Shown here: positions 14,753 through 24,369 of the stretch, piece after piece
How the letters are laid out: each line of letters opens with the position of its first letter
How positions within the stretch are numbered: the first letter of the stretch is position 1
Source of the DNA: Sulfurirhabdus autotrophica
GTDB lineage: Bacteria > Pseudomonadota > Gammaproteobacteria > Burkholderiales > SMCO01
Direction of reading: 5' to 3'
NCBI RefSeq assembly: GCF_004346685.1
Contig: NZ_SMCO01000027.1
Location: 1 to 41,182 of the forward strand
DNA length: 41,182 nt
Notes under the pieces: model-generated
Seen by the model: only the letters and a program-made list of their open reading frames with translations
What the model was told of the DNA's origin: nothing
The model's database searches: none
Translations under genes and position numbers: made by a program

Positions 14753-16447
14753 ATGCCGTTAGAAATCAGTGTTGGGCAATCAAGTCAAACAGGACCGCGT
14801 GACCGCAATGAAGATTATTGCGGAATCGTTACTCCGGATGATAGTCAGCTCACCACAAAAGGCGCGATTCTGGCGGTGGCAGATGGTGTGGGTGGTGGGA
14901 ATGGCGGGCGTGAAGCGTCGGAATTTGCCGTGCGTGGCGTACTGTCAGATTATTATGCAACTCCCGATACCTGGGAAATCCCCTTTGCGTTAGATAAATT
15001 GCTGGTCGCGATCAATCGCTGGTTACTTGCTCAAGGTGCTTCTCACCGTGAACTTGCAGGTATGGCATGCACTTTGAGCATGCTGGTGCTACGTGGTAAT
15101 CGTTTTTACACTGCTCATATTGGTGATAGCCGTGTTTACCGGTTACGCGGGCAACAGCTGGAAAGACTGACAACGGATCATGTATGGGATCGCCCGGACA
15201 TGAGCCACGTGTTAAAGCGCGCGATCGGGCTGGATCAGCATCTGGTCATGGATTATGCAGATGGTGAGTTGCAGGAAGGGGATTGCTACCTGCTGGTTTC
15301 AGATGGTGTATGGGAACCTTTGGGCGACAAGGTTATTCATGAACTGCTGCATTTGCACCAGGACCCCCAGCGAGCGGCCGACCAACTGGTCAATGAGGCG
15401 CTTACCAAAGGCGGGCATGACAACGCCACGGCGTTAGTTGTACGGGTCAATAAACTGCCAGATGAAAACCTGCTGGATTTACTGGCTGAAGGACGTGATC
15501 TGCCCGTACCTCCTCGCCTCAAGCCCGGGCAACAAATCGACGAGTTTGAAGTGCTGGAAGTCATACACGACTCGCGCGCAACACTGCTGTATAAAGTAAA
15601 GCATAGCGTCAGCAACCAGATCCTCGTGCTGAAAACGTTGCAACCCATACTCAAGGATGATCCAGAAAGCTGTAATGGTTTGATCAGCGAAGAGTGGCTG
15701 GCAAAACGCGTTTTAGCTCATTATTTTCCGCAAATCATTCCGCTTTCATCTGAAAATCGTCACTATTTGTACTATGTCATGACTTTTCACGAAGGTGCTA
15801 CCCTTCAGCAAAAGATTGATAGTGGGCAACACTTTTCCATCGCAGATACCTCGCAGATAGGCATTCGCCTGATGAAAGGGTTGAGTGCACTGCATCGCCT
15901 CAATATCATTCATCGTGATATCAAGCCGGATAATTTACACAGTGGCGAAGATGGCAAGCTGCGGATACTGGATCTTGGCGTAGCGCTGAATCCCAGTATG
16001 ATCTCCGAGAAGGTTGAAGGCAATGCGGGCACACCGAGTTATATGGCACCAGAGCTATTTGTCGGGGAGCCAGCTACGGTGCAAACAGACATCTATGCAG
16101 CGGGTGTCAGCCTCTACTACCTGTTAACGCGCAAGTATCCATACGGCGAAATCGAACCGTTTCAGCATCCCCGCTTTGGTGAGCCGGTGCCCCCCACCCG
16201 TTATCGACCGGATATTCCCCAATGGCTGGAAAATATACTGCTGAAAGCCGTAGCAAAAGATATCAATCAGCGCTTTGAAACCACTGATGAATTTTTAATT
16301 GCCTTGGAACGCGGGGAGTTTAATCCTCTGCTGGCACCGCAACGTACACCGCTGGCAGGAAGAAACCCCATGCGGACATGGCAGGCTGTAGCCACTGTTT
16401 CAATCGTGATTAACCTGCTGCTGCTCTATTTAATGGTTGTGTCATAG
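14753..16447 (+). CDS. PP2C phosphatase-Ser/Thr kinase fusion with C-terminal membrane helix
   Basis: A 564-residue bifunctional signalling protein. Residues about 1-235 are a PP2C-type phosphatase (RDRNEDYC, VADGVGGG, GDSRVYR, SDGVWE and GHDNATALV). Residues about 260-530 are a Hanks-type kinase with catalytic loop HRDIKPDN (387-394), DLG in place of DFG (from D407), and GTPSYMAPE. A single membrane helix lies at about 543-562, so the enzyme domains face the cytoplasm. The phosphatase and kinase may act on the same substrate. Similar fusions sit beside nitrate assimilation genes in Betaproteobacteria, so control of nitrate uptake is plausible but inferred. No ribosome-binding site or promoter is evident after the operon terminator. 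Confidence 0.88.
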   Translation: MPLEISVGQSSQTGPRDRNEDYCGIVTPDDSQLTTKGAILAVADGVGGGNGGREASEFAVRGVLSDYYATPDTWEIPFALDKLLVAINRWLLAQGASHRELAGMACTLSMLVLRGNRFYTAHIGDSRVYRLRGQQLERLTTDHVWDRPDMSHVLKRAIGLDQHLVMDYADGELQEGDCYLLVSDGVWEPLGDKVIHELLHLHQDPQRAADQLVNEALTKGGHDNATALVVRVNKLPDENLLDLLAEGRDLPVPPRLKPGQQIDEFEVLEVIHDSRATLLYKVKHSVSNQILVLKTLQPILKDDPESCNGLISEEWLAKRVLAHYFPQIIPLSSENRHYLYYVMTFHEGATLQQKIDSGQHFSIADTSQIGIRLMKGLSALHRLNIIHRDIKPDNLHSGEDGKLRILDLGVALNPSMISEKVEGNAGTPSYMAPELFVGEPATVQTDIYAAGVSLYYLLTRKYPYGEIEPFQHPRFGEPVPPTRYRPDIPQWLENILLKAVAKDINQRFETTDEFLIALERGEFNPLLAPQRTPLAGRNPMRTWQAVATVSIVINLLLLYLMVVS

Positions 16448-16501
16448 TTAAATGGCAAGATACAAGCGGAAAGTGGAATACATGATGAATTCAGTCAACT
16501 A

Positions 16502-16530
16502 TTGTTGCAGCCAATAGGCTAGTATATAAT
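16502..16530 (+). promoter_or_regulatory. Sigma-70 promoter of sodB
   Basis: TTGTTG (16502-16507), a 17-bp spacer and a perfect TATAAT (16525-16530). The start would be near 16537, giving a leader of about 60 nt. Confidence 0.75.
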
Positions 16531-16554
16531 TTGAAGTTAACTATTTTGCCTCGT

Positions 16555-16575
16555 ACCGGGTTTATCCCGGTTTTT
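16555..16575 (+). terminator. Terminator-like hairpin inside the sodB leader
   Basis: ACCGGG (16555-16560) pairs with CCCGGT (16566-16571), followed by TTTTA. It lies between the sodB promoter and its ribosome-binding site (AAAGGAG, 16585-16591). It may be the terminator of the kinase gene, an attenuator of sodB, or both. Confidence 0.6.
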
Positions 16576-16598
16576 ATGTTGATTAAAGGAGAATTCAA

Positions 16599-17183
16599 TT
16601 GGAACATAAGTTACCAGAACTGCCTTACGCCATGGACGCACTACAGCCACATATGTCCAAGGAAACATTTGAGTACCACTATGCCAAGCATCATCAGGCT
16701 TATGTCACAAACCTGAACAACCTGATCAAGGGAACCGAATACGAGAACCTGGATCTGGAAGCCATTGTCAAGAAAGCGCCAGCTGGCGGTATTTACAATA
16801 ATGCTGCGCAAGTTTCAAACCACACATTCTTCTGGAGCTGCATGAAGCCAAATGGCGGCGGTGAACCTACCGGCGCACTGGCTGACGCAATCAAGGCAAA
16901 ATGGGGTTCAGTGGATGAATTCAAAAAAGCTTTCCAGGCATCAGCTGTTGGCAACTTCGGTTCAGGCTGGACATGGTTGGTAAAGAAAGCTGACGGCTCT
17001 GTTGATATCGTCAACATGGGCGCTGCCGGTACACCGTTGACTACAGCCGACAAAGCATTATTGTGCGTTGATGTTTGGGAACATGCTTATTACATCGATT
17101 ACCGCAATATGCGTCCAAAGTTCGTTGAGACATTCATGAACAACTTGGTAAATTGGGATTTCGTAGCAAAGAACTTTGCTTAA
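16599..17183 (+). CDS. sodB: Iron superoxide dismutase
   Basis: A 194-residue cytoplasmic Fe superoxide dismutase. Metal ligands are H27, H75, D158 and H162 (DVWEHAYY). Q71 in NNAAQVSNH is the Gln placement of the Fe type, not the Mn type. The start is TTG 16599, chosen because AAAGGAG lies 8 nt upstream and the family N-terminus ([16 protein letters not shown]) begins there; there is no in-frame ATG at the expected position. The stop codon is only 11 bp from the Tn7-like transposon end, and no native terminator is left between them. Confidence 0.96.
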   Translation: MEHKLPELPYAMDALQPHMSKETFEYHYAKHHQAYVTNLNNLIKGTEYENLDLEAIVKKAPAGGIYNNAAQVSNHTFFWSCMKPNGGGEPTGALADAIKAKWGSVDEFKKAFQASAVGNFGSGWTWLVKKADGSVDIVNMGAAGTPLTTADKALLCVDVWEHAYYIDYRNMRPKFVETFMNNLVNWDFVAKNFA

Positions 17184-17194
17184 TTCTGATTTGT

Positions 17195-17303
17195 TGTTTC
17201 GTGGTAATAAAGTTTTGAACAGAAGAATAAAGTTTTGAACTTTTGAGGTAATTTCGGGGCAACCCAAACAATAAAGTTTTGAACAAATGATGTAATTAAG
17301 GGG
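17195..17303 (+). repeat. Left end of Tn7-like transposon with three TnsB boxes
   Basis: AATAAAGTTTTGAAC occurs at 17206-17220, 17226-17240 and 17270-17284, all in the same orientation. Tn7 right-end boxes contain AATAAAGTCTTAAAC, so only two bases differ. The second and third boxes extend into imperfect repeats sharing TGAnGTAATT and GGGG. The first pair is 20 bp apart, the next 44 bp. Confidence 0.85.
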
Positions 17304-17333
17304 TGCGAAGTTTATCTTCGAACCCCTTTTTTT
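17299..17333 (+). terminator. Strong rho-independent terminator at the transposon edge
   Basis: AAGGGGT, CGAAG, loop TTTAT, CTTCG, ACCCCTT, then TTTTT: a 12-bp stem with a one-base bulge on each side. It stops transcription running from sodB into the transposon. The short gap 17334-17440 before hsdR shows nothing else. Confidence 0.88.
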
Positions 17334-17440
17334 ATGAACGCACAATCTGTAGTGGAAAAATTGCGGTGATCAATTAATAACTACGACTACGATTTGCAAT
17401 TATGAATGGCGATCCTCATAAAAAAACTACACTTCCACAT

Positions 17441-20400
17441 TTATGCTGCCGCCCACATTGCCGATAGCAACTCCGCCTGTGCCAGAACAGTTTTCGTCGC
17501 TTCCTCTTGCAAGTCCGGTGGGAAGCCGTGCTTTTTCAGGATACGTTTCACCATTACTTTGATTCTGGCTCTTGCACTTTCTCGGACGGACCAGTCGATG
17601 GTCACGCTCTTGCGCACTTGGGTCACGAGTTCGGCGGCAATGACTTTCAATTCATCATTGCCCATAGCTATCACCGCGCTTTCGTTAGCGGCTAGGGCAT
17701 CGTAGAAGGCGATCTCATCGTCGTTCAGGCCGAGATCTTGGCCGCGCTTGTTTGCTTCACTCATCTGCTTGGCAAGCTTAATGAGCTCCTCGATCACTTC
17801 CTGCGTTGCAATGGCTCGGTTGTGGTAGGCGTTGAGCGTGCTCTTGAGCATCTCGCTGAACTGGCGGCTTTGTACAAGATTGCGCACTGAACGTAGCTTG
17901 ATCTCATCCTTAAGCAGCTTGGCAAGTAATTCGGCGGCAACGTTCTTGTGTTTTAGTCCCCGCACTTCGGTGAGGAACTGTTCCGAGAGAATTGATATAT
18001 CTGGTTTTTTCAATCCAGCGGCGGTGAAGACATCGATGATGCCTTCGTCGGCCATGATCGCCGTAGACACGAGTTGGCGGATGGCATGGTCAAGTTCTTC
18101 AGGTGGACGTTGTGTGCCGGAGGTTTTTGCGAGCTGGGCCTTGATGGCCTGGAAGAAAGCGATGTCGTCGCGTAACTCAATGGCTTCATCTGTCGCTGCG
18201 CACAGCGCAAAGGTACGGGAGAGATCGGTCACCACTTGTACGAAGCGCTGTTTTCCTTCTTCTTGCTGCAACACATGTTCTTGTCCAGCGGGAATCAATC
18301 CTAAACGTTCAGCGGAAGTGCCAATCGTCCAGTTATCCCAGATGAAACCGTGCATGATGGCACAGGCTACATCGTGTTTCTCTTGCATTACCGCGATGGC
18401 CTGGGCGGTATCAATGCTCGGGCTGCCTTGGCCGCCGCTTTCGGTATAGGTGGCGAGGGCGTGCTTTAGCTGATCGGCGAGGCCCAGGTAATCCACCACC
18501 AAGCCACCGGGTTTATCGCGGAATACACGGTTAACCCGTGCTATTGCCTGCATCAGGCCGTGGCCGCGCATTGGTTTATCGGCATACATTGTGTGCAGAC
18601 AGGGCGCGTCGAAGCCCGTCAGCCACATATCACGCACGATGACGATGCGAAACGGGTCTTTGCTGTCCTTGAAGCGGGTTGCCAGTTCGCGCCGGCGCGG
18701 CTTGTTGCGAATATGTGGTTGCCAGTCAGGGCCATCATCAGCGCTGCCGGTCATTATAATCTTCACCAAGCACGCCTGCTTTTTCTCAGCCTCGATATCG
18801 TCGTCCTTGGCACTAGCCCAGTCGGGGCGAAGCTTAATGATGGCATTGTAGAGGTCCACGCAGATACGACGGCTCATGCACACAGCCATCGCCTTGCCAT
18901 CCATGGCTTCCAGGCGGCGTTCATAGTGCTGCACGAGATCTTCTGCAATGAGCGAGATACGTTTTGGATCACCAACCAGCGCCTCTAGTGCGGCCCATTT
19001 GGATTTGAGCTTCTGTTTCTTGTCTTCTTCTTCGCCCTCAGTGATCTCGTCGAATTCTTCGTCGATCTTCGGCAGCGCGGCCTGGTTCAGCGCCAGCTTG
19101 GCGATACGGCTCTCATAGTAGATTGGCACCGTTGCTTTATCCGCCACGGCGCGCTGGATATCATAGATGCTGATGTAATCACCAAAGATCGCCCGTGTGT
19201 TGGCATCGTTCTTCTCGACAGGCGTGCCGGTAAAACCGATAAAAGACGCATTTGGCAGCGCATCCCGCAGGTTGCGCGCCAGACCGTCAATCAGGTCGTA
19301 TTGGCTGCGGTGGGCTTCATCGGCGATCACCACGATGTTCCGCCGTGGCGACAGCTCGGGCATTTTCTCGCCCTTGTCCGGCATGAATTTCTGGATGGTA
19401 GTAAAAACCACGCCGCCGCTAGCCACTTGTAGTAGATCGCGCAGCTTCTCACGACTCTCAGCCTGGACCGGCATCTGGCGCAGTAATTCGTGGCAGCGCA
19501 GGAATTGGCCAAAGAGTTGGTCGTCGAGATCATTGCGGTCAGTAAGCACAACCAGTGTGGGATTCTGCATCGCCGGATGCCGCACGACACGCGCGGCGTA
19601 AAAGAGCATGGAGAAGCTCTTTCCAGAGCCCTGTGTATGCCACACCACCCCAGCGCGGCGGTCGCCCGGCTTGCCGCCGTGCATTCTGCCTGCCCAATAG
19701 GTGCCGAGGTCCTGGCGCAGATGGCTCTCGTCTGCCATGCTGCTTGCGCGCACCGTTTCCTCTACGGCTGCATTCACCGCATGAAATTGATGATAGCCTG
19801 CGATGATTTTGTGAAGGCGGTCGCTGTCCGTGTCTTCCTCAAAGACGATGAAATGCTGGAGCAGGTCGAGGAAGCGGCGCGGCTCGAACACCCCGCGCAC
19901 CAGCACGTCCAACTCCAGCGCAGTCTTCGGTGCATCGCCCTCGCCGTCTATCGTGCGCCACACCTTGAACCATTCCTGATTCGCCGTGAGCGAGCCGATA
20001 CGCGCATTTGTGCCATCGGACACCACCATCACTTCGTTATAGTGAAACAGACTGCCGATTTGCTGCTTGTAGGTTTGCAGTTGATTGAACGCCGACCAGA
20101 TCGTTGCATCCTCATCCGCCGCGTTCTTCAGTTCGATCACCGCCAGTGGCAAGCCGTTGACGAAAACCACGATGTCAGGCCGACGATTATTTTGACCTTC
20201 GATCACTGTGAGCTGGTTCACCGCCAGCCAGTCATTGTTCTTGGCGTTATCGAAATCCATCAGCCGCGCATGATCGCCCGCGATGCTGCCATCAGCACGC
20301 TGGTATTCCACCGGCACCCCATCGCGCAGCATGGCGTGAAAGTTTCGGTTGGTCTGCGTTGGCGAAGGCGTTCCAACCCGCAGTATCTTGCGAAGCGCAT

Positions 20401-20605
20401 CCTCGCGCGCCTCTTCCGGGATGGCCGGATTCAACCGCCAAATGGCCTCGCGCAGCCGCCCTGTCAGTACCACATCGTTAAACGAATCCCTTTCCGTCGC
20501 GGGCTCGCCTGGGGCCATGTGTGGGCCGTGGCTGATGGTGTAGCCCAACTCCTCGAACCAGGTCAAGGCAGCGTCTTCTACGATAGATTCATTGAGTGTG
20601 GGCAT
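17441..20605 (-). CDS. hsdR: Type I restriction enzyme subunit HsdR
   Basis: A 1054-residue motor and nuclease subunit of a type I restriction-modification system. The N-terminal nuclease motif is D144, E158 and K160 (RRPDIV and VIELKN). The translocase has Walker A TQGSGKS (324-330) and a DEAH box at 429-432, followed by RecA-like domain 2 motifs (FIGFTGTP and [11 protein letters not shown]) and a helical C-terminus. Length is normal and no disruption is seen. It is the last gene of the hsdM-hsdS-PIN-small ORF-hsdR operon, reading toward the transposon end. The start at 20605 has no strong ribosome-binding site; coupling to the upstream gene is likely. Confidence 0.96.
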   Translation of the reverse strand: MPTLNESIVEDAALTWFEELGYTISHGPHMAPGEPATERDSFNDVVLTGRLREAIWRLNPAIPEEAREDALRKILRVGTPSPTQTNRNFHAMLRDGVPVEYQRADGSIAGDHARLMDFDNAKNNDWLAVNQLTVIEGQNNRRPDIVVFVNGLPLAVIELKNAADEDATIWSAFNQLQTYKQQIGSLFHYNEVMVVSDGTNARIGSLTANQEWFKVWRTIDGEGDAPKTALELDVLVRGVFEPRRFLDLLQHFIVFEEDTDSDRLHKIIAGYHQFHAVNAAVEETVRASSMADESHLRQDLGTYWAGRMHGGKPGDRRAGVVWHTQGSGKSFSMLFYAARVVRHPAMQNPTLVVLTDRNDLDDQLFGQFLRCHELLRQMPVQAESREKLRDLLQVASGGVVFTTIQKFMPDKGEKMPELSPRRNIVVIADEAHRSQYDLIDGLARNLRDALPNASFIGFTGTPVEKNDANTRAIFGDYISIYDIQRAVADKATVPIYYESRIAKLALNQAALPKIDEEFDEITEGEEEDKKQKLKSKWAALEALVGDPKRISLIAEDLVQHYERRLEAMDGKAMAVCMSRRICVDLYNAIIKLRPDWASAKDDDIEAEKKQACLVKIIMTGSADDGPDWQPHIRNKPRRRELATRFKDSKDPFRIVIVRDMWLTGFDAPCLHTMYADKPMRGHGLMQAIARVNRVFRDKPGGLVVDYLGLADQLKHALATYTESGGQGSPSIDTAQAIAVMQEKHDVACAIMHGFIWDNWTIGTSAERLGLIPAGQEHVLQQEEGKQRFVQVVTDLSRTFALCAATDEAIELRDDIAFFQAIKAQLAKTSGTQRPPEELDHAIRQLVSTAIMADEGIIDVFTAAGLKKPDISILSEQFLTEVRGLKHKNVAAELLAKLLKDEIKLRSVRNLVQSRQFSEMLKSTLNAYHNRAIATQEVIEELIKLAKQMSEANKRGQDLGLNDDEIAFYDALAANESAVIAMGNDELKVIAAELVTQVRKSVTIDWSVRESARARIKVMVKRILKKHGFPPDLQEEATKTVLAQAELLSAMWAAA

Positions 20606-20618
20606 TGGCGATTTGCGT

Positions 20619-20717
20619 CTAAATGAAAATCATGCCCAGAATGGAACGTGTCTGAAGCGTGTCATAGCATTTGTTATAGGTGAAGTCTTCTACGATGAAT
20701 TTGGTGAAATCTCGCAT
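20619..20717 (-). CDS. Possible 32-aa coupled small ORF between the PIN gene and hsdR
   Basis: The ATG overlaps the stop codon of the PIN-domain gene (TAATG), and the frame runs 32 codons (starting [14 protein letters not shown]) to TAG, 13 bp before hsdR. It could be a real small protein, a relic of a longer gene, or only a translational bridge that carries ribosomes to hsdR. I do not recognise it. Confidence 0.35.
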   Translation of the reverse strand: MRDFTKFIVEDFTYNKCYDTLQTRSILGMIFI

Positions 20718-23038
20718 TAGTTCAGGCTTGGCGTCTTTTTAGAGTCTGGAACATAAACGGGTGAAGGCCTACGTTCTGGACTGGATAGGGCGCTCTGTTC
20801 CTGATCAATCTGTTTCTGTATCTGATTGGCGTATAGGTTGCCGATCACCCCAAGCATAAAACTCAAAACCACCAATGCCCATAGCCACCTCCTAAACCTT
20901 CCAATCTGCTTCAAGAACCAGAGCTGCGCAATCCGCTGATTTCTTCTCGACCAGTACTCTAGCAGCAGGTGACCAACTACGAACACGAGAACAGCCACCA
21001 GCCCCCTGAGGGGATTTTTCCCGATGAATTTTGCCCAATCAGGAAACAATCGATCCGCTTGCCATGCGGCAACACCCGCACCCAGAAGCACCAATGAGAG
21101 CAGTCCAAAATAGGCGAATAGGGCGAAGCGCTGCCTATTGTTCTCATCGGTACGCTTCAATTGTGTTTTCAGTTCTTCAATTTCAGCGCCTTGCGTGGTG
21201 AGTCTTTCATCTGTTGCTTTCTCTCGAGTTTCTTTCTCTTCAATTTTTTTGTTTAACCTAATGACTTCCGCAGTCTTCAATCGCTCACTGGCATCTAGTG
21301 CATTAAGTGCAGCCTCCTTTTCGTTCACAATAGTCTGCAACTGTTGCGCCTTATTGGCTTCAGCAGTAGTGCGTGCCTTCATCTCTTCGACGAGGGCATC
21401 GCGTATGTAAGCAATCTCGGCCTCCCCGTCCCCCGTTTTTTTGGATGGAAGCCGAGCACGCAACCCGTCATTGAGGATGACGCTGGTTAACGTTTGCACG
21501 GAAATATCGTCGCGCCCCTCGAATCGCCCAAGACCCTTGAGGATTCTTAGGCTGGTGCGTTCTCCTTCAGCGTCAAACTCTTGAAATAAGAATGGGAGGC
21601 GCATGCTACCAAGCATGGCTTCCTCAAATTCTTTGGTACGGGGTACCCAAAACTGTAGAAGCTGAATTAGCGAGGTTGGATGGAGGCAAAGAGGTATCTT
21701 CGATCCTGAATTCTTCTGTTTATATTCATCAAAACCAATCAGTCGGTAATCGACGGTGAGGATCCAATCCCGAGAATCGATTGGGGATTCGATGTAGGAT
21801 GGGCGTTGGTCGCTAACAAAGTGCCACAGGATCATATCGTGCGCCACTTTTTGGTAAGATTTCCTCCTGCCTTCGTCAAATCGTTTCTCAGAATCCTGGA
21901 CATAAAGAATATCGTCGATAACATCTTGCCGAATCGCATATGAGTCAAGGCTTTCATTAAAGAATTCCACCCCTTTCCCACGTGCAATCGTCACGAAATC
22001 ATTTAGATATGGGTCGAACCAGTCTTCGGTAGTTAACTTACCACCACGGCGCAGACGCTCAGATAGGAACCTCTCCACCATTCCCGAGACGCCTACGTTC
22101 AAGGCAGCTTGAGTAAAATTTTCGCCAGCGGGAATTCCTGAGAGGCGATACTTTGCCGAGGCAATCGACGTTTTTGCTTCCTCAATCGTCCTTGGAACGA
22201 TGAATAGCTGTACCTTGGGGTTAGATTTCAGCTGCGTGATCAGCTCAAGGAGCTCACGTGCGGCGTCATTCGAAGGATTCTCGTGCAATTCAAGCAGTGA
22301 AAACAAGAGGTTAGTGTCTACAAATACTCGAAACTTAGCTTGTTTGCTGACGGTGGCACTTAGTTTCTGAATTGCGGACTCTGGAAGCCCTCCGGCCTCC
22401 ACGCAAAAGCGTGCATGCAGCATGCGGCTGACATGCGCGCGCACTTCATCTTGCTTTGGGTCCAGAAAACTGGTTACAAGTTCTCTTAAGCCTGAATGAA
22501 ATTCCGGCTTAAATTTCTTTAAGAAATAATTAACTAAATTATGGTTTACATGCAGACTTTCGCCAGTAATAAGGTGGTATGCGTTGGCACCAAGCTCTTT
22601 AATGAGTGGTGTCAGTAACTCCGTCTGAAATGCGCTCCAGACACTAATTGCGTCGATGCCTGCGCAAAGCTCACTCGCAAGTTTGCAAAAGAACTCGCGC
22701 GCATTTAATTCGACTTTCTCAGCCGCTGCGATATCCTGCTCAAACACTAAACGTTGTGCATCCGGAATGCGGTATTGCCCTTCGTGAAGCGCGACCAAGA
22801 GGTCTTGCTTCTCCAAAACACTGAGCACTGCACGTAGTTTGTCATGGCTCAACGACAGTTTGAACTCCTGTAACAGTGTTTTTTTGATTTCATTGACGCT
22901 CGCTGGATGATCTGACCACCACACAGCGGCTAACGTGAGCCGTTGAACCACTTTGTCCCACCAACCCGAGCGATTCAGTTCGATGTGATGAACCAATGCT
23001 GCTACTTCTTTCGGTAAGAGTGTGGCTTCGGCGCTCAA
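20717..23038 (-). CDS. PIN-domain, coiled-coil, membrane-anchored protein inside the R-M operon
   Basis: A TTG start at 23038 is chosen because it overlaps the hsdS stop (TTGA) after AGGGGAGG; the longer open frame to 23317 only shadows hsdS. The product has 773 residues. Residues about 25-90 look like a winged-helix, 110-230 are helical, and about 236-435 form a PIN ribonuclease domain with all acidic positions: D241 (VFVDTN), E286 or E287, D401 (AHDMILWHF) and D430 (ILTVD). A charged coiled coil spans about 545-635. Three membrane helices lie near 639-660, 677-697 and 718-737. It is predicted to be a membrane-tethered RNase. Position between hsdS and hsdR recalls accessory nucleases such as PrrC that guard type I enzymes. 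Function is inferred. Confidence 0.8.
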   Translation of the reverse strand: MSAEATLLPKEVAALVHHIELNRSGWWDKVVQRLTLAAVWWSDHPASVNEIKKTLLQEFKLSLSHDKLRAVLSVLEKQDLLVALHEGQYRIPDAQRLVFEQDIAAAEKVELNAREFFCKLASELCAGIDAISVWSAFQTELLTPLIKELGANAYHLITGESLHVNHNLVNYFLKKFKPEFHSGLRELVTSFLDPKQDEVRAHVSRMLHARFCVEAGGLPESAIQKLSATVSKQAKFRVFVDTNLLFSLLELHENPSNDAARELLELITQLKSNPKVQLFIVPRTIEEAKTSIASAKYRLSGIPAGENFTQAALNVGVSGMVERFLSERLRRGGKLTTEDWFDPYLNDFVTIARGKGVEFFNESLDSYAIRQDVIDDILYVQDSEKRFDEGRRKSYQKVAHDMILWHFVSDQRPSYIESPIDSRDWILTVDYRLIGFDEYKQKNSGSKIPLCLHPTSLIQLLQFWVPRTKEFEEAMLGSMRLPFLFQEFDAEGERTSLRILKGLGRFEGRDDISVQTLTSVILNDGLRARLPSKKTGDGEAEIAYIRDALVEEMKARTTAEANKAQQLQTIVNEKEAALNALDASERLKTAEVIRLNKKIEEKETREKATDERLTTQGAEIEELKTQLKRTDENNRQRFALFAYFGLLSLVLLGAGVAAWQADRLFPDWAKFIGKNPLRGLVAVLVFVVGHLLLEYWSRRNQRIAQLWFLKQIGRFRRWLWALVVLSFMLGVIGNLYANQIQKQIDQEQSALSSPERRPSPVYVPDSKKTPSLN

Positions 23039-24369
23039 AAAGCCTCCCCTTGTACTAACGTGGTTGAAGGCCTTGTCCGCAACTCGCCAGAAACGAGCTT
23101 GGGAAGCAGCGCATCGCGCAGGGTGGCGAGGGTGCGGGATTGGAAGCAGTTGGCGGCGATCTGGTCGAAGAGTGGTTTCGCTTTTGTCAGATAGGCATTC
23201 ATGACTTGGTGGTCGGGACAGAGTAGAACGAGTTCGTTGACGTTCCCTTTGTTGATGTGCTGCTGGGCACCACCTGTCTGTGAGGAGATGAGTTTCTCTA
23301 TGTTCTCCTGAATCCAAGGGTAAATGAATTCAGTGGGGAATTCTTCGGACGCCGGGATGGCAACCACGGATTGGTTCGCACAACACTCAATTTCCGTGAT
23401 ACTTACTTGGCCCAATGTGGCTCCTGTAATTGCGAGAACAGTGGTTCGGCGCGGCAAAAGCTTCGTTGATGAATTCTCCAGCGCTTCCCTTGTGATCATT
23501 TCCGAAGGGGCGGTGATCCGAAATTCATTCGTCTTTCCGGAGTTGATCCAAGCCACAGTGCCCCCCGTCCAATATTCTGGCTTCTCGCGCGAAGGAGTGC
23601 CGCCGAGCACAGTAGAAAGTTTCGTTCCTATCGTGGAAATTTCCCACCCCTGTGGGATATGGCCGAGGGGGGAGTCTTGGAAATATGCGGGGAAAAGAGC
23701 AGCGGTATATGCATCCAGTCTAGCAGGTTCGCACCCGTCGAGTTTGGCGCGGACGGGGTCGAAATCGACAAACCAGCTCTGGAACAGCGCCCGCGCCATC
23801 GCCTCCAACGTCACGTTCATTCGCCGGTTCAACTCTATCTTGTTGTCCAGCGCCCCGAGGATGTGCGCTATGGCTTTTTGTTCGGTGATGGGTGGAAGCA
23901 CGATGGGAACACGGCCAAGAATCTGCTGATTTAGCGATGGCATAGTTGTACCTTCGCAGTTTTGTAGAAGCCACGCGCGGGTGGCGGGACTGCGCATCTG
24001 ATAGCTAAAGAACAGACTGCTGTACTTCTCAGAAAGACGAAGGCGAATACCGTCCGAACCCAAGAACCAGCCCTGCTGCTGCGGGTGGACAATTGCGTTA
24101 CGGTCGATGCCCCCTTTGCGGCCAAACACGATGTCGCCAATTTCCAAGATGAACTTTGGAAGCCGTTTCGTGGTTTCTTTACTAACACGAGGCGTTTTGT
24201 CACTAACTTCAAAGTGGCCCTGCCGGACTTCACCAACTGAAATGAGCGGAACACCTTCTGCCGAGTATTCCGCAGCCTTCAATGCCGTTCCGAACGGCCC
24301 GGTTTGAAGGTGAGCATCACCGGCTTTGATCAGCTCGCCGAGAATTGTCCCTGCCCACTCACCTGTCAT
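23035..24369 (-). CDS. hsdS: Type I restriction-modification specificity subunit HsdS
   Basis: A 444-residue DNA-recognition subunit with two target recognition domains: about residues 1-160 ([14 protein letters not shown] and PLISVGEV) and about 225-380. The central conserved region ([25 protein letters not shown]) and the C-terminal one ([19 protein letters not shown]) act as helical spacers. It overlaps hsdM by 11 bp and the PIN gene by 4 bp, so all three are translationally coupled. The two recognition domains differ, implying a bipartite asymmetric target that cannot be read from sequence alone. Confidence 0.94.
   Translation of the reverse strand: MTGEWAGTILGELIKAGDAHLQTGPFGTALKAAEYSAEGVPLISVGEVRQGHFEVSDKTPRVSKETTKRLPKFILEIGDIVFGRKGGIDRNAIVHPQQQGWFLGSDGIRLRLSEKYSSLFFSYQMRSPATRAWLLQNCEGTTMPSLNQQILGRVPIVLPPITEQKAIAHILGALDNKIELNRRMNVTLEAMARALFQSWFVDFDPVRAKLDGCEPARLDAYTAALFPAYFQDSPLGHIPQGWEISTIGTKLSTVLGGTPSREKPEYWTGGTVAWINSGKTNEFRITAPSEMITREALENSSTKLLPRRTTVLAITGATLGQVSITEIECCANQSVVAIPASEEFPTEFIYPWIQENIEKLISSQTGGAQQHINKGNVNELVLLCPDHQVMNAYLTKAKPLFDQIAANCFQSRTLATLRDALLPKLVSGELRTRPSTTLVQGEAF

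Noticed and set aside
19490-20626. A 378-codon open frame opposite hsdR
   Set aside because: It is antisense to strongly conserved HsdR motifs, including Walker A; the product is His/Arg-rich with no domain. It is a shadow of GC-rich codon use.
23039-23317. Upstream extension of the PIN-domain gene to an ATG at 23317
   Set aside because: This part lies wholly within hsdS in another frame and reads as low-order Arg/His-rich sequence; the TTG at 23038 has a good ribosome-binding site.
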